Assembly: GCF_001320245.1 (NCBI RefSeq)
Contig: NZ_BCBA01000002.1
Span: 1 to 64,000 of the forward strand
Length of the DNA: 64,000 nucleotides
DNA from: Pseudomonas sp. NBRC 111124
GTDB taxonomy: Bacteria > Pseudomonadota > Gammaproteobacteria > Pseudomonadales > Pseudomonadaceae
Direction: 5' to 3'
Every line of letters begins with the position of its first letter. Position 1 is the stretch's first letter. Of this stretch, positions 33,156 through 40,273 are shown piece after piece. The position numbers were made by a program, and so were the translations under genes. Under the pieces are notes generated by a model. It made no database searches, was not told the DNA's origin, and worked only from the letters and a program-made list of their open reading frames with translations.

Positions 33156-33182
33156 AAAAAACCCGGCACGATGGCCGGGTTC
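33156..33182 (-). terminator. Terminator behind the Q-like gene (tR'-like)
   Basis: On the minus strand AACCCGGCCATCGTGCCGGG is followed by TTTTTTA. It ends the early minus-strand operon 70 bp after its last gene. By analogy with lambda, a late promoter and such a terminator after Q are where the antiterminator acts. Confidence 0.7.
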
Positions 33183-33251
33183 TTTTCGTCAATCCTCAAC
33201 ACACGCAGGAATGACAGGATGAGCAAATAATGTTGCATCGTTGCACAGGTG

Positions 33252-33941
33252 TCAAGCGGCATCTGCCATCAAAACGCCTTCCTCCTGAAGTATCTTGCTA
33301 GACGCGGCCAATGCCTCGACCACCATCTCGTCCAGCACCTTCTCGATACCCTTCTTCCAGCGCCAGTACGTGGTCCGGTTCAGGCCCTGGCCATCCCAGG
33401 TGTTGATGTCGTAGAACTCGGCCGGCAGCACGATCATGTCGGTAGAGCGCTTCACATACTGCTCCCGGCGCGCCTGGCCGGTGTCCTCCGGCATCTCGCC
33501 ACCCGCCAGGTGCTTGATCACCCCGGCGTTCAGCGACTCCCACTCCGCCCGCTCACGGGCCGAACGACTCGCGATCTCGTTGCCCGATGACGCCTGCACG
33601 CCCTTCACCGGTGGGATGGCCCAGGCGGTGACCGCCTTGTACCGGAACAGGTTCGGCGCCTGGGTAGCGATCAGGGGCACCAGCTTGCCAATGGCCTCGA
33701 CCTTCTTCGCCTTGTGGGTCGAGTACCTGGCCGTCAGGGCATTCCAGTGCCGCGGGATCAACTTGCTGTGCAAGCGAGCGTGCACCCAGCAGTCCACCAG
33801 CATCGCCGCGTCTTTGCCGCTGATCTCCCCCTTGAGCTTCGAGGCCTGGACCTTCGGCTCGAAGTCGCCGCCGCCTACGCCGCTCATGGTCTCAGCCGCC
33901 AATGCTCGGACCACTGCTGCCAATACGCTTTGGTATTTCAT
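33252..33941 (-). CDS. Late regulator candidate in the position of lambda Q
   Basis: A 229-residue basic protein with no family I can confirm. The ATG at 33941 overlaps the preceding small gene (ATGA). The C-terminal part DINTWDGQGLNRTTYWRWKKGIEKVLDEMV looks like a DNA-binding helix-turn-helix. As last gene of the early operon after NinB, YbcO and RusA, followed by a terminator, it occupies the place of the late antiterminator Q of lambdoid phages. The many intrinsic terminators among the late genes imply that such an activity exists. The assignment is positional only. Confidence 0.55.
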   Translation of the reverse strand: MKYQSVLAAVVRALAAETMSGVGGGDFEPKVQASKLKGEISGKDAAMLVDCWVHARLHSKLIPRHWNALTARYSTHKAKKVEAIGKLVPLIATQAPNLFRYKAVTAWAIPPVKGVQASSGNEIASRSARERAEWESLNAGVIKHLAGGEMPEDTGQARREQYVKRSTDMIVLPAEFYDINTWDGQGLNRTTYWRWKKGIEKVLDEMVVEALAASSKILQEEGVLMADAA

Positions 33942-34060
33942 CGTCCCTGCTCCTTCTTCCGGCGGTTTGCGATCAACTGGCCGCGCACTACGCACCAGGT
34001 GGAGGTGATGGTCATGGCCAGCAGGATGGCGCTGGCAGTATCCAGAATTGTCCAGTTCAT
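33938..34060 (-). CDS. 40-residue single-span membrane peptide
   Basis: A tiny gene locked between RusA and the Q-like gene: its ATG overlaps the rusA stop (ATGA, 34057-34060) and its TGA overlaps the next ATG (ATGA, 33938-33941). The peptide (MNWTILDTASAILLAMTITS...) has one hydrophobic segment with a basic C-terminus (RRKKEQGR). The double overlap is strong evidence that it is translated. Function unknown. Confidence 0.6.
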   Translation of the reverse strand: MNWTILDTASAILLAMTITSTWCVVRGQLIANRRKKEQGR

Positions 34061-34419
34061 GCTGCCTCTCCCTTCTGTGCCTCGATACGGACGCGCACAG
34101 CGCCACCTTTGATCGTTTCCTTGCTCACCCTGATCTGGGTGGCGAACACGTTGTCGTCGATCCCCAGGGCGTCTGCCAGGCCGTCACGGCCGGCCTTGAA
34201 CATCGCCAGCAGATTGTCGTCGTCGCGCCGGCGGCGATCGGGCGGCACGAACTCGAGCAGCAGCAATGCATCACCCTCAGGTGCTTTGATGCCGGCCTGC
34301 TTCGCCAGCAGGTGGCAGGCTGCCCGGTAGGACTTGGCCGCCTTGCTCTTCCTAGTCCAGTGCACCCGGGCGTTCGGGCTGCACACGGTCGGTGGCCACG
34401 GTAGTGTCAAGTCCGTCAT
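34057..34419 (-). CDS. rusA: RusA-type Holliday junction resolvase
   Basis: A 120-residue endonuclease that resolves recombination and replication junctions before packaging. The acidic active-site motif is RRRDDDNLLAMFKAGRDGL with GIDDN following, the classic RusA pattern. The N-terminal LPWPPTVCSPNARVHW is also typical. The start overlaps the YbcO-like gene end by 4 bases. It is part of the Nin-type region. Confidence 0.9.
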   Translation of the reverse strand: MTDLTLPWPPTVCSPNARVHWTRKSKAAKSYRAACHLLAKQAGIKAPEGDALLLLEFVPPDRRRRDDDNLLAMFKAGRDGLADALGIDDNVFATQIRVSKETIKGGAVRVRIEAQKGEAA

Positions 34420-34718
34420 GCAGCCCCCTTGATGGTCAGAATGCCGGCCCGGATCAGGGCCTCATGAGTCTCAGCGATTGCCCGGGGCATGTCGGACCAG
34501 TCCACCTCGCCTTTCCCCCGACCATCCAGCACGTCGTGGCAGGCGCTGCAGGCGTAGACCGCCACGGTGTCGAAGCCCTTCATGCCCATTCCCTTCTGCC
34601 CGCATGGCAGGTGGGCCAGCACAGTGGTGTCCGGGTTGAAGTTGCAGATGCCAGGGATGCGGACGGTGCAGTCCTGGCCACGGGCGCTCTCGCGCACCTT
34701 CTTGGATACGACGCGCAT
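34416..34718 (-). CDS. YbcO-like (DUF1364) putative nuclease
   Basis: A 100-residue protein of the DUF1364 family, represented by YbcO of the DLP12 prophage, an HNH-like nuclease fold. Motifs are ARGQDCTVRIPGICNFNPDT, the HLPCGQKGMGMK stretch and CSACHDVLDGR, with paired cysteines and histidines for zinc. The ATG at 34718 shares a base with the NinB stop (TGATG), which fixes the start. Likely acts with RusA and NinB in phage recombination. Confidence 0.8.
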   Translation of the reverse strand: MRVVSKKVRESARGQDCTVRIPGICNFNPDTTVLAHLPCGQKGMGMKGFDTVAVYACSACHDVLDGRGKGEVDWSDMPRAIAETHEALIRAGILTIKGAA

Positions 34719-35116
34719 CAATACTGCCCTCCCCACCGATCCGGCTCAGTCCAGCGCACCCCGTGCTCGGCGCCGAAGGCGTGCATCACTTCGAACAGGT
34801 CGCTGAACCACTTCTGCGACTGCTTACGGGTCGAGACGCCCAGGACGACGAAGCCGCCGTCGATACCCGGGACCGCGTCCTGTTTCTGCACCGCAGCGCT
34901 GAAAATGTGCTTCCAGTCCTCGTCAGTGAGCTTGCGGCCGTACCACTCCACCTGCTGGGAGACGTCGCGGAGCATGGCCCACATCTTCCGGTTGCAGACG
35001 TCTGGGCGCTTCTCGTCCTTGATGACCACCACCTTGGGGTTCGTCAGGTCGATGGCATGCAGTGCACCGTACAGACGGTTCAGGTCCTGACTGCTGCGAA
35101 TGGCGAACTCAGTCAT
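34718..35116 (-). CDS. ninB: NinB recombination mediator
   Basis: A 132-residue protein of the NinB/Orf family, which binds single-stranded DNA and supports lambda Red-type recombination. Recognised by the stretch KRPDVCNRKMWAMLRDVSQQ followed by WYGRKLTDEDWKHIFSAA and the C-terminal GVSTRKQSQKWFSDLFEVM. It starts on an ATG that overlaps the small gene upstream (ATGA at 35113-35116). Confidence 0.9.
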   Translation of the reverse strand: MTEFAIRSSQDLNRLYGALHAIDLTNPKVVVIKDEKRPDVCNRKMWAMLRDVSQQVEWYGRKLTDEDWKHIFSAAVQKQDAVPGIDGGFVVLGVSTRKQSQKWFSDLFEVMHAFGAEHGVRWTEPDRWGGQY

Positions 35117-35289
35117 GGGCCGCCTCCTTCCATGCGAACGGTTAACTCAGCGATGCAGGCCCCTTGATCAACACTTTTCGGATTTATAAAATCTCGTGCA
35201 CCGGCCTCAAGCCTGCGGAAACCTTGCGGATAAGTGTCATCGCGGGTGAGAGGCCGATCAGTTTTTCTGCTCAAGACTTCACTCTTCAC
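35113..35289 (-). CDS. 58-residue protein with GTG start between P and ninB
   Basis: A small gene starting on GTG at 35289, which overlaps the stop of the P-like gene (GTGA), and ending with ATGA on the ninB start. The product (VKSEVLSRKTDRPLTRDDTY... VRMEGGGP) is hydrophilic and has no family I know. Overlap at both ends in a chain of coupled genes is the main evidence. It could be one of the small Nin-region peptides. Confidence 0.6.
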   Translation of the reverse strand: MKSEVLSRKTDRPLTRDDTYPQGFRRLEAGARDFINPKSVDQGACIAELTVRMEGGGP

Positions 35290-36011
35290 ATCCCCTCCCC
35301 AGCCGGCTGCCCGGCGCGCTTGATGTTCAACTTGGCCAGCAGGTGTGCACGGCACGCGGCCGCACCGGATGGGATCTGCTGGATCTCCAGCAGGCGGGCC
35401 TGCTTCTGGGTGGCGTACTCGTCGGCCAGTTCGGCGGCGCTCTTCTGGCTGTCGTGGCCGATGCCGGTGGCGATCTTGCCGTCCAGTGGCTCGCCCTCTT
35501 GGGCCCGGCGCAGCACAATCTCGTAGGCCCGGTCGAAGCGAGCCTGCAGGCCCTTGTCGTTCTGCTGGGCGGCGCGCAGGTCGAACAGGCCGGTGGCCAC
35601 GGCAGCAATCTTCACGCCCTCGTGGCTGTACACGCCCAGTAGGGCCTCGACCCAGGCGGCGGCCGGTGCCGGCATCCCGAAGTCCTCCGGCGTCGGCTGG
35701 CACATGGCGATGAACTCGCCCACGCTCGGCGCGAATGGCTTTTTGAGCTTGCGGCACTTCTCGATGCCGAACTCGATCTGCTCCAGCGTGCGGATACCCT
35801 CGGAGGCGAACTCCTTGATCCACTCCTCCTTGGCGGCGGCCAGGGCTTCGGTGGACGGCCACGCCTGGCGCCAGGCCGGGAAGATCCCGCGCAGGCGACG
35901 GAACAGGTCGTTCACCACCTCGGCGGTTTCGATGGAGACAACCACCGGCCCGCCGTGCAGCTCTGGCGGACGGTTCTGCATTGCAGCCATCAGTTGGTTT
36001 GCTGATTTCAT
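35286..36011 (-). CDS. Replication protein P (helicase loader type)
   Basis: A 241-residue protein resembling lambda P, which brings the host DnaB helicase to the phage origin. The family pattern VVNDLFRRLRGIFPAWRQAW near residue 33 is clear, followed by LEQIEFGIEKCRKLKKPFAP and GEFIAMCQP. The start overlaps the end of the O-like gene by 4 bases, the usual O-P arrangement. No helicase is encoded in the prophage, which agrees with use of DnaB. Confidence 0.85.
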   Translation of the reverse strand: MKSANQLMAAMQNRPPELHGGPVVVSIETAEVVNDLFRRLRGIFPAWRQAWPSTEALAAAKEEWIKEFASEGIRTLEQIEFGIEKCRKLKKPFAPSVGEFIAMCQPTPEDFGMPAPAAAWVEALLGVYSHEGVKIAAVATGLFDLRAAQQNDKGLQARFDRAYEIVLRRAQEGEPLDGKIATGIGHDSQKSAAELADEYATQKQARLLEIQQIPSGAAACRAHLLAKLNIKRAGQPAGEGM

Positions 36012-36760
36012 GTGCGCACCATCAGCCCTTCGGCCCAGGAGGAGTCGTTGAAGTCAGGTTCGTTGGTCTGGCGGCGCTGGCCCTGCTGCGCACCTGGCAG
36101 AACCTTCTCCGGGAACAGGCCGGTCCAGCCGTTGCTGATGGACTGGTTGATCACGGCGTCGGGTGCGTGGTGGCCGGCCAGGGTCTTGGCTTGGCGGTCA
36201 CAGGTGGTCTTGGTCAGGCGCTTTCCGATCTCGCGGCGATGCTGGCACCAGTCGGCCCACACGGAGGGAGTGACATTGGCCGGGCAGGCAGTCAGAGGGT
36301 CAAACTTCGAAGTCTTGCGCGAAGCGGACGAGGACGCCTTGGCGGCCCCGCGCTCACCCTCATTTGTACTGTTGCTCTTTGTATTACTCTCCTCCGCGTT
36401 TTCCGAATAGGAGTCACCGCCTTTTCCGAATAGGGTCGCCGCGTTTTCCGAATAGGTATTCGACTTTCCGAATAGGTTGGAAAGGCGCACGCGGCGCTCG
36501 ACAACCTGTCGACCATCACGGATCAGCTCGACCCGCAAAAGGCCCTTGGCCGAGAGAGCACTGATGATCTCGGACACGCGGGAACTCGACAGGCCGAAGA
36601 ACCTGGCGAAGTGACTGTTGCTGGCGTAGCAGCCGCGCACAGGGTCTTGCAGGCTACCGATCTCTACCATCATCACCTTCTCGGTGATCGACAGGGAGTG
36701 ATCTAGCCAGACCTCGGCAGGGATCCAGACACCCTTGAATTGACGCGGGATGTCGGTCAT
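36008..36760 (-). CDS. Replication initiator O-like protein with internal origin
   Basis: A 250-residue phage replication initiator. The N-terminal winged helix (SITEKVMMVEIGSLQDP, HFARFFGLSSSRVSEIISAL) recognises the origin. The middle (residues 95-125) is low complexity with repeated SYSENA/LFGK units, because the DNA there is made of four iterons. The C-terminal part (KFDPLTACPANVTPSVWADW and following) binds P or host proteins in lambda. Start overlaps the gene upstream (ATGA). The arrangement O-ori-P is like lambda. Confidence 0.85.
   Translation of the reverse strand: MTDIPRQFKGVWIPAEVWLDHSLSITEKVMMVEIGSLQDPVRGCYASNSHFARFFGLSSSRVSEIISALSAKGLLRVELIRDGRQVVERRVRLSNLFGKSNTYSENAATLFGKGGDSYSENAEESNTKSNSTNEGERGAAKASSSASRKTSKFDPLTACPANVTPSVWADWCQHRREIGKRLTKTTCDRQAKTLAGHHAPDAVINQSISNGWTGLFPEKVLPGAQQGQRRQTNEPDFNDSSWAEGLMVRT
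36399..36476 (-). repeat. Four iterons: probable phage origin of replication
   Basis: The 13-mer CCTATTCGGAAAA (minus strand) occurs at 36399-36411, 36422-36434 and 36444-36456, with a fourth copy at 36464-36476 differing only in its last base. Start-to-start distances are 23, 22 and 20 bp, about two helical turns. Their location inside the O-like gene is the same as in lambda's ori. Confidence 0.8.
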
Positions 36761-37212
36761 TGGTCATGCTCCTGCGCCATGCACGCAAGAAGCTCAGCGT
36801 CGTCAGCCATCGCCTCATCAACGGCTTGGTCAGCAGCAGCGTACTGAAGCCAGAAATGGCGGCCATCAGTGATCCCTACCGCCCTGGCGAGGTTGTTGTA
36901 GGGGAAGTCGCGCATGTAGCGATACCGTTTAGCGTCACTGCGCAATGCGTCATGCAGGGAAGTCAGGCCATCACCAGCATCGTCGAGCGCGGTGATAAGG
37001 TCGCGCACCTTCTGAGCCGCAGCTTCGAGAACTGTGTCACGCGTGAGTGCTCCGTCCTCGATCAGTAACACAAGGTCCTTGGCATCCTCCATCAGTTCGC
37101 AATACAACGAGTAGTCACCGATTCCGGCAGCGGTGACGCGTCCGCCCGCCAGCTGCATACCTAGGTGAATCGGCTCGACAGCGGCTTCAACAACAAGAGT
37201 CACGACTTTCAT
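36757..37212 (-). CDS. Hypothetical early phage protein
   Basis: A 151-residue acidic protein of unknown function lying between Rha and the O-like initiator and overlapping both by 4 bases. The pattern SLYCELMEDAKDLVLLIEDG and RSDAKRYRYMRDFPYNN is seen in small phage early proteins of Pseudomonas. The last feature (KRYRYMRD followed by a W/Y-rich stretch) resembles a DUF seen at the end of many phage proteins, where its function is not known. Confidence 0.65.
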   Translation of the reverse strand: MKVVTLVVEAAVEPIHLGMQLAGGRVTAAGIGDYSLYCELMEDAKDLVLLIEDGALTRDTVLEAAAQKVRDLITALDDAGDGLTSLHDALRSDAKRYRYMRDFPYNNLARAVGITDGRHFWLQYAAADQAVDEAMADDAELLACMAQEHDQ

Positions 37213-38012
37213 GGGCGCCCCTTCCCTGCCAATTCAACTAGTTCAGGGAAGCGATCTACGTACCAGTGCGGCTGTGTTTCGCGAGGCGATTGAGGGCTGG
37301 TCAGGTTCTTTCCATAGCTCAGCCCCTTGTCAGTGATGGCCCAGAAGGTGACCGTTTCCTGCTTGGAGTTCTTGCGCTGCATGACCTTGAGCACGCCGGC
37401 CTGCTGCAGGGCCTTATTGAACGACGCGGGCGACATGCGGATACCGTTGTCCTTGAGCAAGGCGGTTAGGGCCTTGGTCGGCAACGAACTGCCACCGGCT
37501 GCGTCAGCCGGTGCATCCACTGCATAGCTGGGGAGGAACTTCGGATCGAGGCCGTTGTTCTCGGCGATCTTGGCCAGCATCTGCATCTGGCAGGACGCGG
37601 CAGGCTTCAGGAGACGCGTGAAGCACTCCATGAGGGCGATCTCGCCGACCACTTTGGTGCCGTTGGCCATCACTGCCTGGCGGGCCTCGGATTGCCCTTC
37701 CAGTTCACGCCAGCGGCGGATTACCTTCATGCGCAGCGCAGGGCTGTACCCAGTCAGCAAGCAATCGGTGTGCTCGCGGTCCAGTAGATACTGCACTTGC
37801 TCGCGGTTCTGGCCGTCCAGGTAGATGTGCTCAAAACTGAGCGCATCTTCTTTCAGGTCAGCGAGCATGGCGGTGATGTCGCGCTTCACGTTGTTGTGGC
37901 GCTTGCCGGTCAGATTCGCGATTTCACGCGAAGACATCGTGCGCGCCACAAAACCGTGGGTCTCATTTTGTGGCGCGACCCTTGAGAGGGCCTGTACACT
38001 TTGGGTCTGCAT
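37209..38012 (-). CDS. Rha family phage regulatory protein
   Basis: A 267-residue regulator. The N-terminal Rha domain shows the classic pattern MSSREIANLTGKRHNNVKRD and SFEHIYLDGQNREQVQYLLD, followed by LLTGYSPALRMKVIRRWREL. The C-terminal half is a separate winged-helix/antirepressor-like domain (SPASFNKALQQAGVLKVMQR). Rha-domain proteins act as phage regulators, in some cases interfering with growth in certain hosts. AAGGA before the second ATG (38012) favours that start over 38018. Two palindromes lie upstream at 38089-38133. Confidence 0.85.
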   Translation of the reverse strand: MQTQSVQALSRVAPQNETHGFVARTMSSREIANLTGKRHNNVKRDITAMLADLKEDALSFEHIYLDGQNREQVQYLLDREHTDCLLTGYSPALRMKVIRRWRELEGQSEARQAVMANGTKVVGEIALMECFTRLLKPAASCQMQMLAKIAENNGLDPKFLPSYAVDAPADAAGGSSLPTKALTALLKDNGIRMSPASFNKALQQAGVLKVMQRKNSKQETVTFWAITDKGLSYGKNLTSPQSPRETQPHWYVDRFPELVELAGKGRP

Positions 38013-38041
38013 ATGCATAATCCTTTCACAAGTTATGTTTT

Positions 38042-38081
38042 GCAGAGAGCCGGGCCGCGAACCCGGCTTTTTTGTCTCTGC
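38042..38081 (+). terminator. Hairpin with T-run upstream of rha
   Basis: GCCGGG and CCCGGC (38049-38067) form a hairpin followed by TTTTTT on the plus strand, and the flanks GCAGAGA and TCTCTGC extend the pairing. It lies in the middle of a minus-strand operon, so on the coding strand it may act as an RNA structure, while on the plus strand it would stop antisense transcription toward cro/cI. Confidence 0.55.
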
Positions 38082-38088
38082 GATTTGT

Positions 38089-38133
38089 GGTCCCTGATGA
38101 GGGACCTGTGCCGCCGGTCCCTAATTAGGGATC
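38089..38133. promoter_or_regulatory. Pair of 18-bp palindromes upstream of rha
   Basis: GGTCCCTGATGAGGGACC (38089-38106) and GGTCCCTAATTAGGGATC (38116-38133) share the core TCCCTNATNAGGGA and are 27 bp apart. They look like a double binding site for a dimeric regulator. The protein that binds is not known; Rha or one of the small early proteins are possible. Confidence 0.5.
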
Positions 38134-38139
38134 TGACGG

Positions 38140-38352
38140 TTACCTCGGCGCCGCGAACGGCACCACGTTGCTGCTCTTGGGCTTTCCCCGCTGACCGAGG
38201 AAATGCGCGGCCTTCTTCAGGATCTGCGCGGCAAGCTCATCGGTGCTCACACCGACCTCCTCCGCCCAGGCCTCCAGATCCGCAAAGTCATTCCGGCGGA
38301 ACCGGGCGATCTCTACGTCGTGCTGCTGTACTGCTTCGTTTGCAGGCGACAT
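38140..38352 (-). CDS. Small early phage protein (70 residues)
   Basis: A 70-residue protein, MSPANEAVQQHDVEIARFRR..., with a helical middle (DLEAWAEEVGVSTDELAAQI) that could be a small DNA-binding or oligomerisation unit. The ATG at 38352 has GGGAGG 4 bases upstream, better than the ATG at 38364. Function unknown. Confidence 0.55.
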   Translation of the reverse strand: MSPANEAVQQHDVEIARFRRNDFADLEAWAEEVGVSTDELAAQILKKAAHFLGQRGKPKSSNVVPFAAPR

Positions 38353-38372
38353 TCGTCCTCCCATGACCCTAT

Positions 38373-38579
38373 TCAGGCCCTGGCCTTCTTCTCGTTGATC
38401 AGCGGCAGGTGGCCGTGCTCTTTCTTGAACGCCAGCGCGGCCAGGATGATTTCCCGGGCAAGCACGCTGTGTTGCGCCTTGAGCTCCAGGGCGTAACCCT
38501 TCAGCTCGTTGAAGTCCTCGTCATCCAAGCGGACCTTGACCTGGTGGTCGTGGCGGTGAGCTTTGTCGTCATAGGCCAT
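38373..38579 (-). CDS. Small early phage protein, possible ribbon-helix-helix
   Basis: A 68-residue protein. HDHQVKVRLDDEDFNELKGY followed by two helices (LKAQHSVLAREIILAALAFK) has the layout of an Arc/MetJ-type ribbon-helix-helix repressor: one strand, then two helices. It could regulate the early operon or bind the palindromes near 38.1 kb. AGGGG precedes the ATG. Confidence 0.6.
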   Translation of the reverse strand: MAYDDKAHRHDHQVKVRLDDEDFNELKGYALELKAQHSVLAREIILAALAFKKEHGHLPLINEKKARA

Positions 38580-38643
38580 CAGGTGTACCCCTGGTTGCTA
38601 CGTGGTCCATCGGTTTGGATAACAGGGCCTTCATTGCCCGCTT

Positions 38644-38856
38644 TTAGGTCCCATCGAGGCCCTTTTTGTGTACTACCAGCCCCAACACGGGGGCCTTGTG
38701 TCGCATCTGTCTCAATTGCTCCTGGATGGCTAGCGATCGACTCATCTCCAGGTACTCGTCGGTCGATCTCTCCAGGCTCCAGCCGAGGTCGGCAGCCAGC
38801 TGTCGAACCTCAGCCTTAACCTCGATTGGCAGCAATTCGAAGGTGGTTTCAGGCAT
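38644..38856 (-). CDS. Small early phage protein (70 residues)
   Basis: A 70-residue helical protein (MPETTFELLPIEVKAEVRQL...) with GGAGGG 4 bases before its ATG. EVKAEVRQLAADLGWSLERS and the following helix suggest a small DNA-binding fold, but I cannot name a family. It is one of four small genes between cro and rha that resemble lambda's small early genes in position. Confidence 0.55.
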   Translation of the reverse strand: MPETTFELLPIEVKAEVRQLAADLGWSLERSTDEYLEMSRSLAIQEQLRQMRHKAPVLGLVVHKKGLDGT

Positions 38857-38874
38857 AGGCCCTCCATAGGGGCT

Positions 38875-39084
38875 TCAGGCCGTCTTATCCTGCTCACCGG
38901 CACCGTTCATTTCGCGGAGCAGATCAGCGGCGCCCAGTCGGCGTCCGAGATTGGCCAGTTCGTGCACGTAGGTAGCCAGCTGCATGCCGGCCATACGGGC
39001 CTCCATGCGCAGCTTGCGAACCTCTTCAGGTTTCCAGCGCGACTTGATCACTTCGCTGCGTTTGTTGGCGGGGTCCAGGTGCAT
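38875..39084 (-). CDS. Small early phage protein, possible mobilisation-type RHH
   Basis: A 69-residue protein. KRSEVIKSRWKPEEVRKLRM followed by EARMAGMQLATYVHELANLG looks like the ribbon-helix-helix of MobC-like or Arc-like proteins. AAGGAA is 9 bases before the ATG. It is the first gene after cro, a place where lambdoid phages often have cII; no similarity to CII is seen. Confidence 0.55.
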   Translation of the reverse strand: MHLDPANKRSEVIKSRWKPEEVRKLRMEARMAGMQLATYVHELANLGRRLGAADLLREMNGAGEQDKTA

Positions 39085-39113
39085 TCAGGGATTTCCTTGT
39101 GATTGAAAAGTGG

Positions 39114-39311
39114 TTACGCAGCCGACTTACGAGCTGGGATCGGGCGTATCTCGTTCGCCTCGATGTGTCCGTCGTCGTGCAGGGTGATTCGGATGTCCCG
39201 TTTTGCTCGGAACATTTGGGAGACGGCGCTTTGCTGAATCCCCAGAGCCTTGGCGAGGTCGCTCTGGGTTCCATGCCTGGCCAGGTATTCCTCAAGGGAA
39301 ACAGTGTTCAT
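39114..39311 (-). CDS. cro: Cro-like repressor
   Basis: A 65-residue helix-turn-helix protein: MNTVSLEEYLARHGTQSDLA, then KALGIQQSAVSQMFRAKRDI (helix-turn-helix) and a beta strand ITLHDDGHIEANEI, the lambda Cro layout. It is transcribed away from cI from a promoter covered by the operator sites at 39345-39413. It should promote lytic growth by shutting off cI and trimming early transcription. Confidence 0.9.
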   Translation of the reverse strand: MNTVSLEEYLARHGTQSDLAKALGIQQSAVSQMFRAKRDIRITLHDDGHIEANEIRPIPARKSAA

Positions 39312-39339
39312 CTGGTCTGCCTCATAGGGGGTTGATCGG

Positions 39340-39369
39340 ATATTAGCACTGCTGTTTTACAATATTCAA
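39340..39369 (-). promoter_or_regulatory. Promoter of the cro operon (PR-like)
   Basis: On the minus strand TTGAAT (39369-39364) and TAATAT (39345-39340) are separated by 18 bp. The -10 box is overlapped by the operator copy at 39345-39353, so CI binding would block RNA polymerase. Confidence 0.65.
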
Positions 39370-39413
39370 GGACAAAGAGTAGCAGTGCTGTTTGCGAAAG
39401 AAGCAGCGGTGCT
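39345..39413. promoter_or_regulatory. Three CI/Cro operator sites (OR-like)
   Basis: Copies of the palindromic core AGCA-N-TGCT lie at 39345-39353 (AGCACTGCT), 39381-39389 (AGCAGTGCT) and, with one mismatch, 39405-39413 (AGCGGTGCT). Flanks are similar (TT/GT before, GTT after). The cI promoter seems to be TTTGCG, 16 bp, TACTAA (39391-39418), between and over the last two sites. Confidence 0.8.
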
Positions 39414-39427
39414 ACTAAATCACGCGC

Positions 39428-40231
39428 ATGAAGAAACCGATCAGAACCCCTCTGTCTGCCGAGCAGCTCGCGGATGCGAAGCGGCTGCACGACATCTACA
39501 AAAAGCGCGCCAAGGAATCTAGGGAAGATCCGTCCAAGCCTCCACTCACTCAGACCGAGGTCGGTGAGAGATGCGAGTGGAAGTCTCCTCAGAGCACGGT
39601 GAGCCAGTACATGACGGGCAAGGTCGCGCTCAATCTTGAGGCCCTGGTCAAGCTGTCGGAGGCTCTCGACTTTGAGCCTGCCGAGGTGAGTCCCACCCTG
39701 GCCGCAGGCATCAGGCGCGCGTCTTCAGCGCAACACTTTGATCACGATACCCAGGCGGCCAACTCCCCTCTGCCCGTCTCCGCCGACGTTCCTAAGTCGG
39801 AAGATGATCGCTATGCATTCGTCCCTCAATACGACGCGAAGGCAGCAGCTGGCCTGGGTAGCGAGAACCCGCATGTCGAGATTCGCTCAACTCTCGCGTT
39901 CAAGCGGGACTGGCTGAAGGTCAAGGGCGCCAAAGCTGATCAGCTGATAGTGATCTACGCCGAGGGACAAAGCATGTGGCCAACGATCAATGATCGGGAC
40001 GTCCTGCTGGTCGACCGTTCTCGGATAGACCCTGTTGATCGGCAAGTGTTTGTGCTGGCCGGCGCAGATGGCGCGATCGTGAAGCGCCTGGTTCAAGGTC
40101 CATTCGGTAAATGGATCTTGCGCAGCGACAACGACGACAAGGATCAGCATCCAGATCGGTTTTTCTTCCGGAGCGAGGACAACGAGCACCGGATCATCGG
40201 CCAGGTGATCTGGCGTGGTGGGGATCTTTAG
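39428..40231 (+). CDS. CI-type repressor (HTH plus S24 LexA-like peptidase)
   Basis: A 267-residue prophage repressor. The N-terminal helix-turn-helix is LTQTEVGERCEWKSPQSTVS (residues 40-59). The C-terminal LexA-like domain has the self-cleavage site A141-G142 (AKAAAGLGSE), Ser182 in GQSMWPT and Lys219 in AIVKRLV; the Ser-Lys spacing equals that of LexA. RecA-promoted cleavage should therefore induce the prophage. No ribosome-binding site is seen and the likely -10 box (TACTAA) ends 9 bases before the ATG, so the mRNA may be leaderless as for lambda cI from PRM. Confidence 0.93.
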   Translation: MKKPIRTPLSAEQLADAKRLHDIYKKRAKESREDPSKPPLTQTEVGERCEWKSPQSTVSQYMTGKVALNLEALVKLSEALDFEPAEVSPTLAAGIRRASSAQHFDHDTQAANSPLPVSADVPKSEDDRYAFVPQYDAKAAAGLGSENPHVEIRSTLAFKRDWLKVKGAKADQLIVIYAEGQSMWPTINDRDVLLVDRSRIDPVDRQVFVLAGADGAIVKRLVQGPFGKWILRSDNDDKDQHPDRFFFRSEDNEHRIIGQVIWRGGDL

Positions 40232-40273
40232 TCGCTCAAGAAGCATCATGAACCAGCCCTATAGGGATATTCT

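Noticed and set aside
35113..35862. 249-codon minus-strand frame over the P-like gene
   Set aside because: It is the shifted frame of the P gene, rich in Arg/Pro/Gly. Only its last 58 codons, starting on GTG at 35289, are supported.
39085..39113. cII-type gene next to cro
   Set aside because: The gene after cro (38875-39084) looks like a ribbon-helix-helix protein and has no similarity to CII that I can see.
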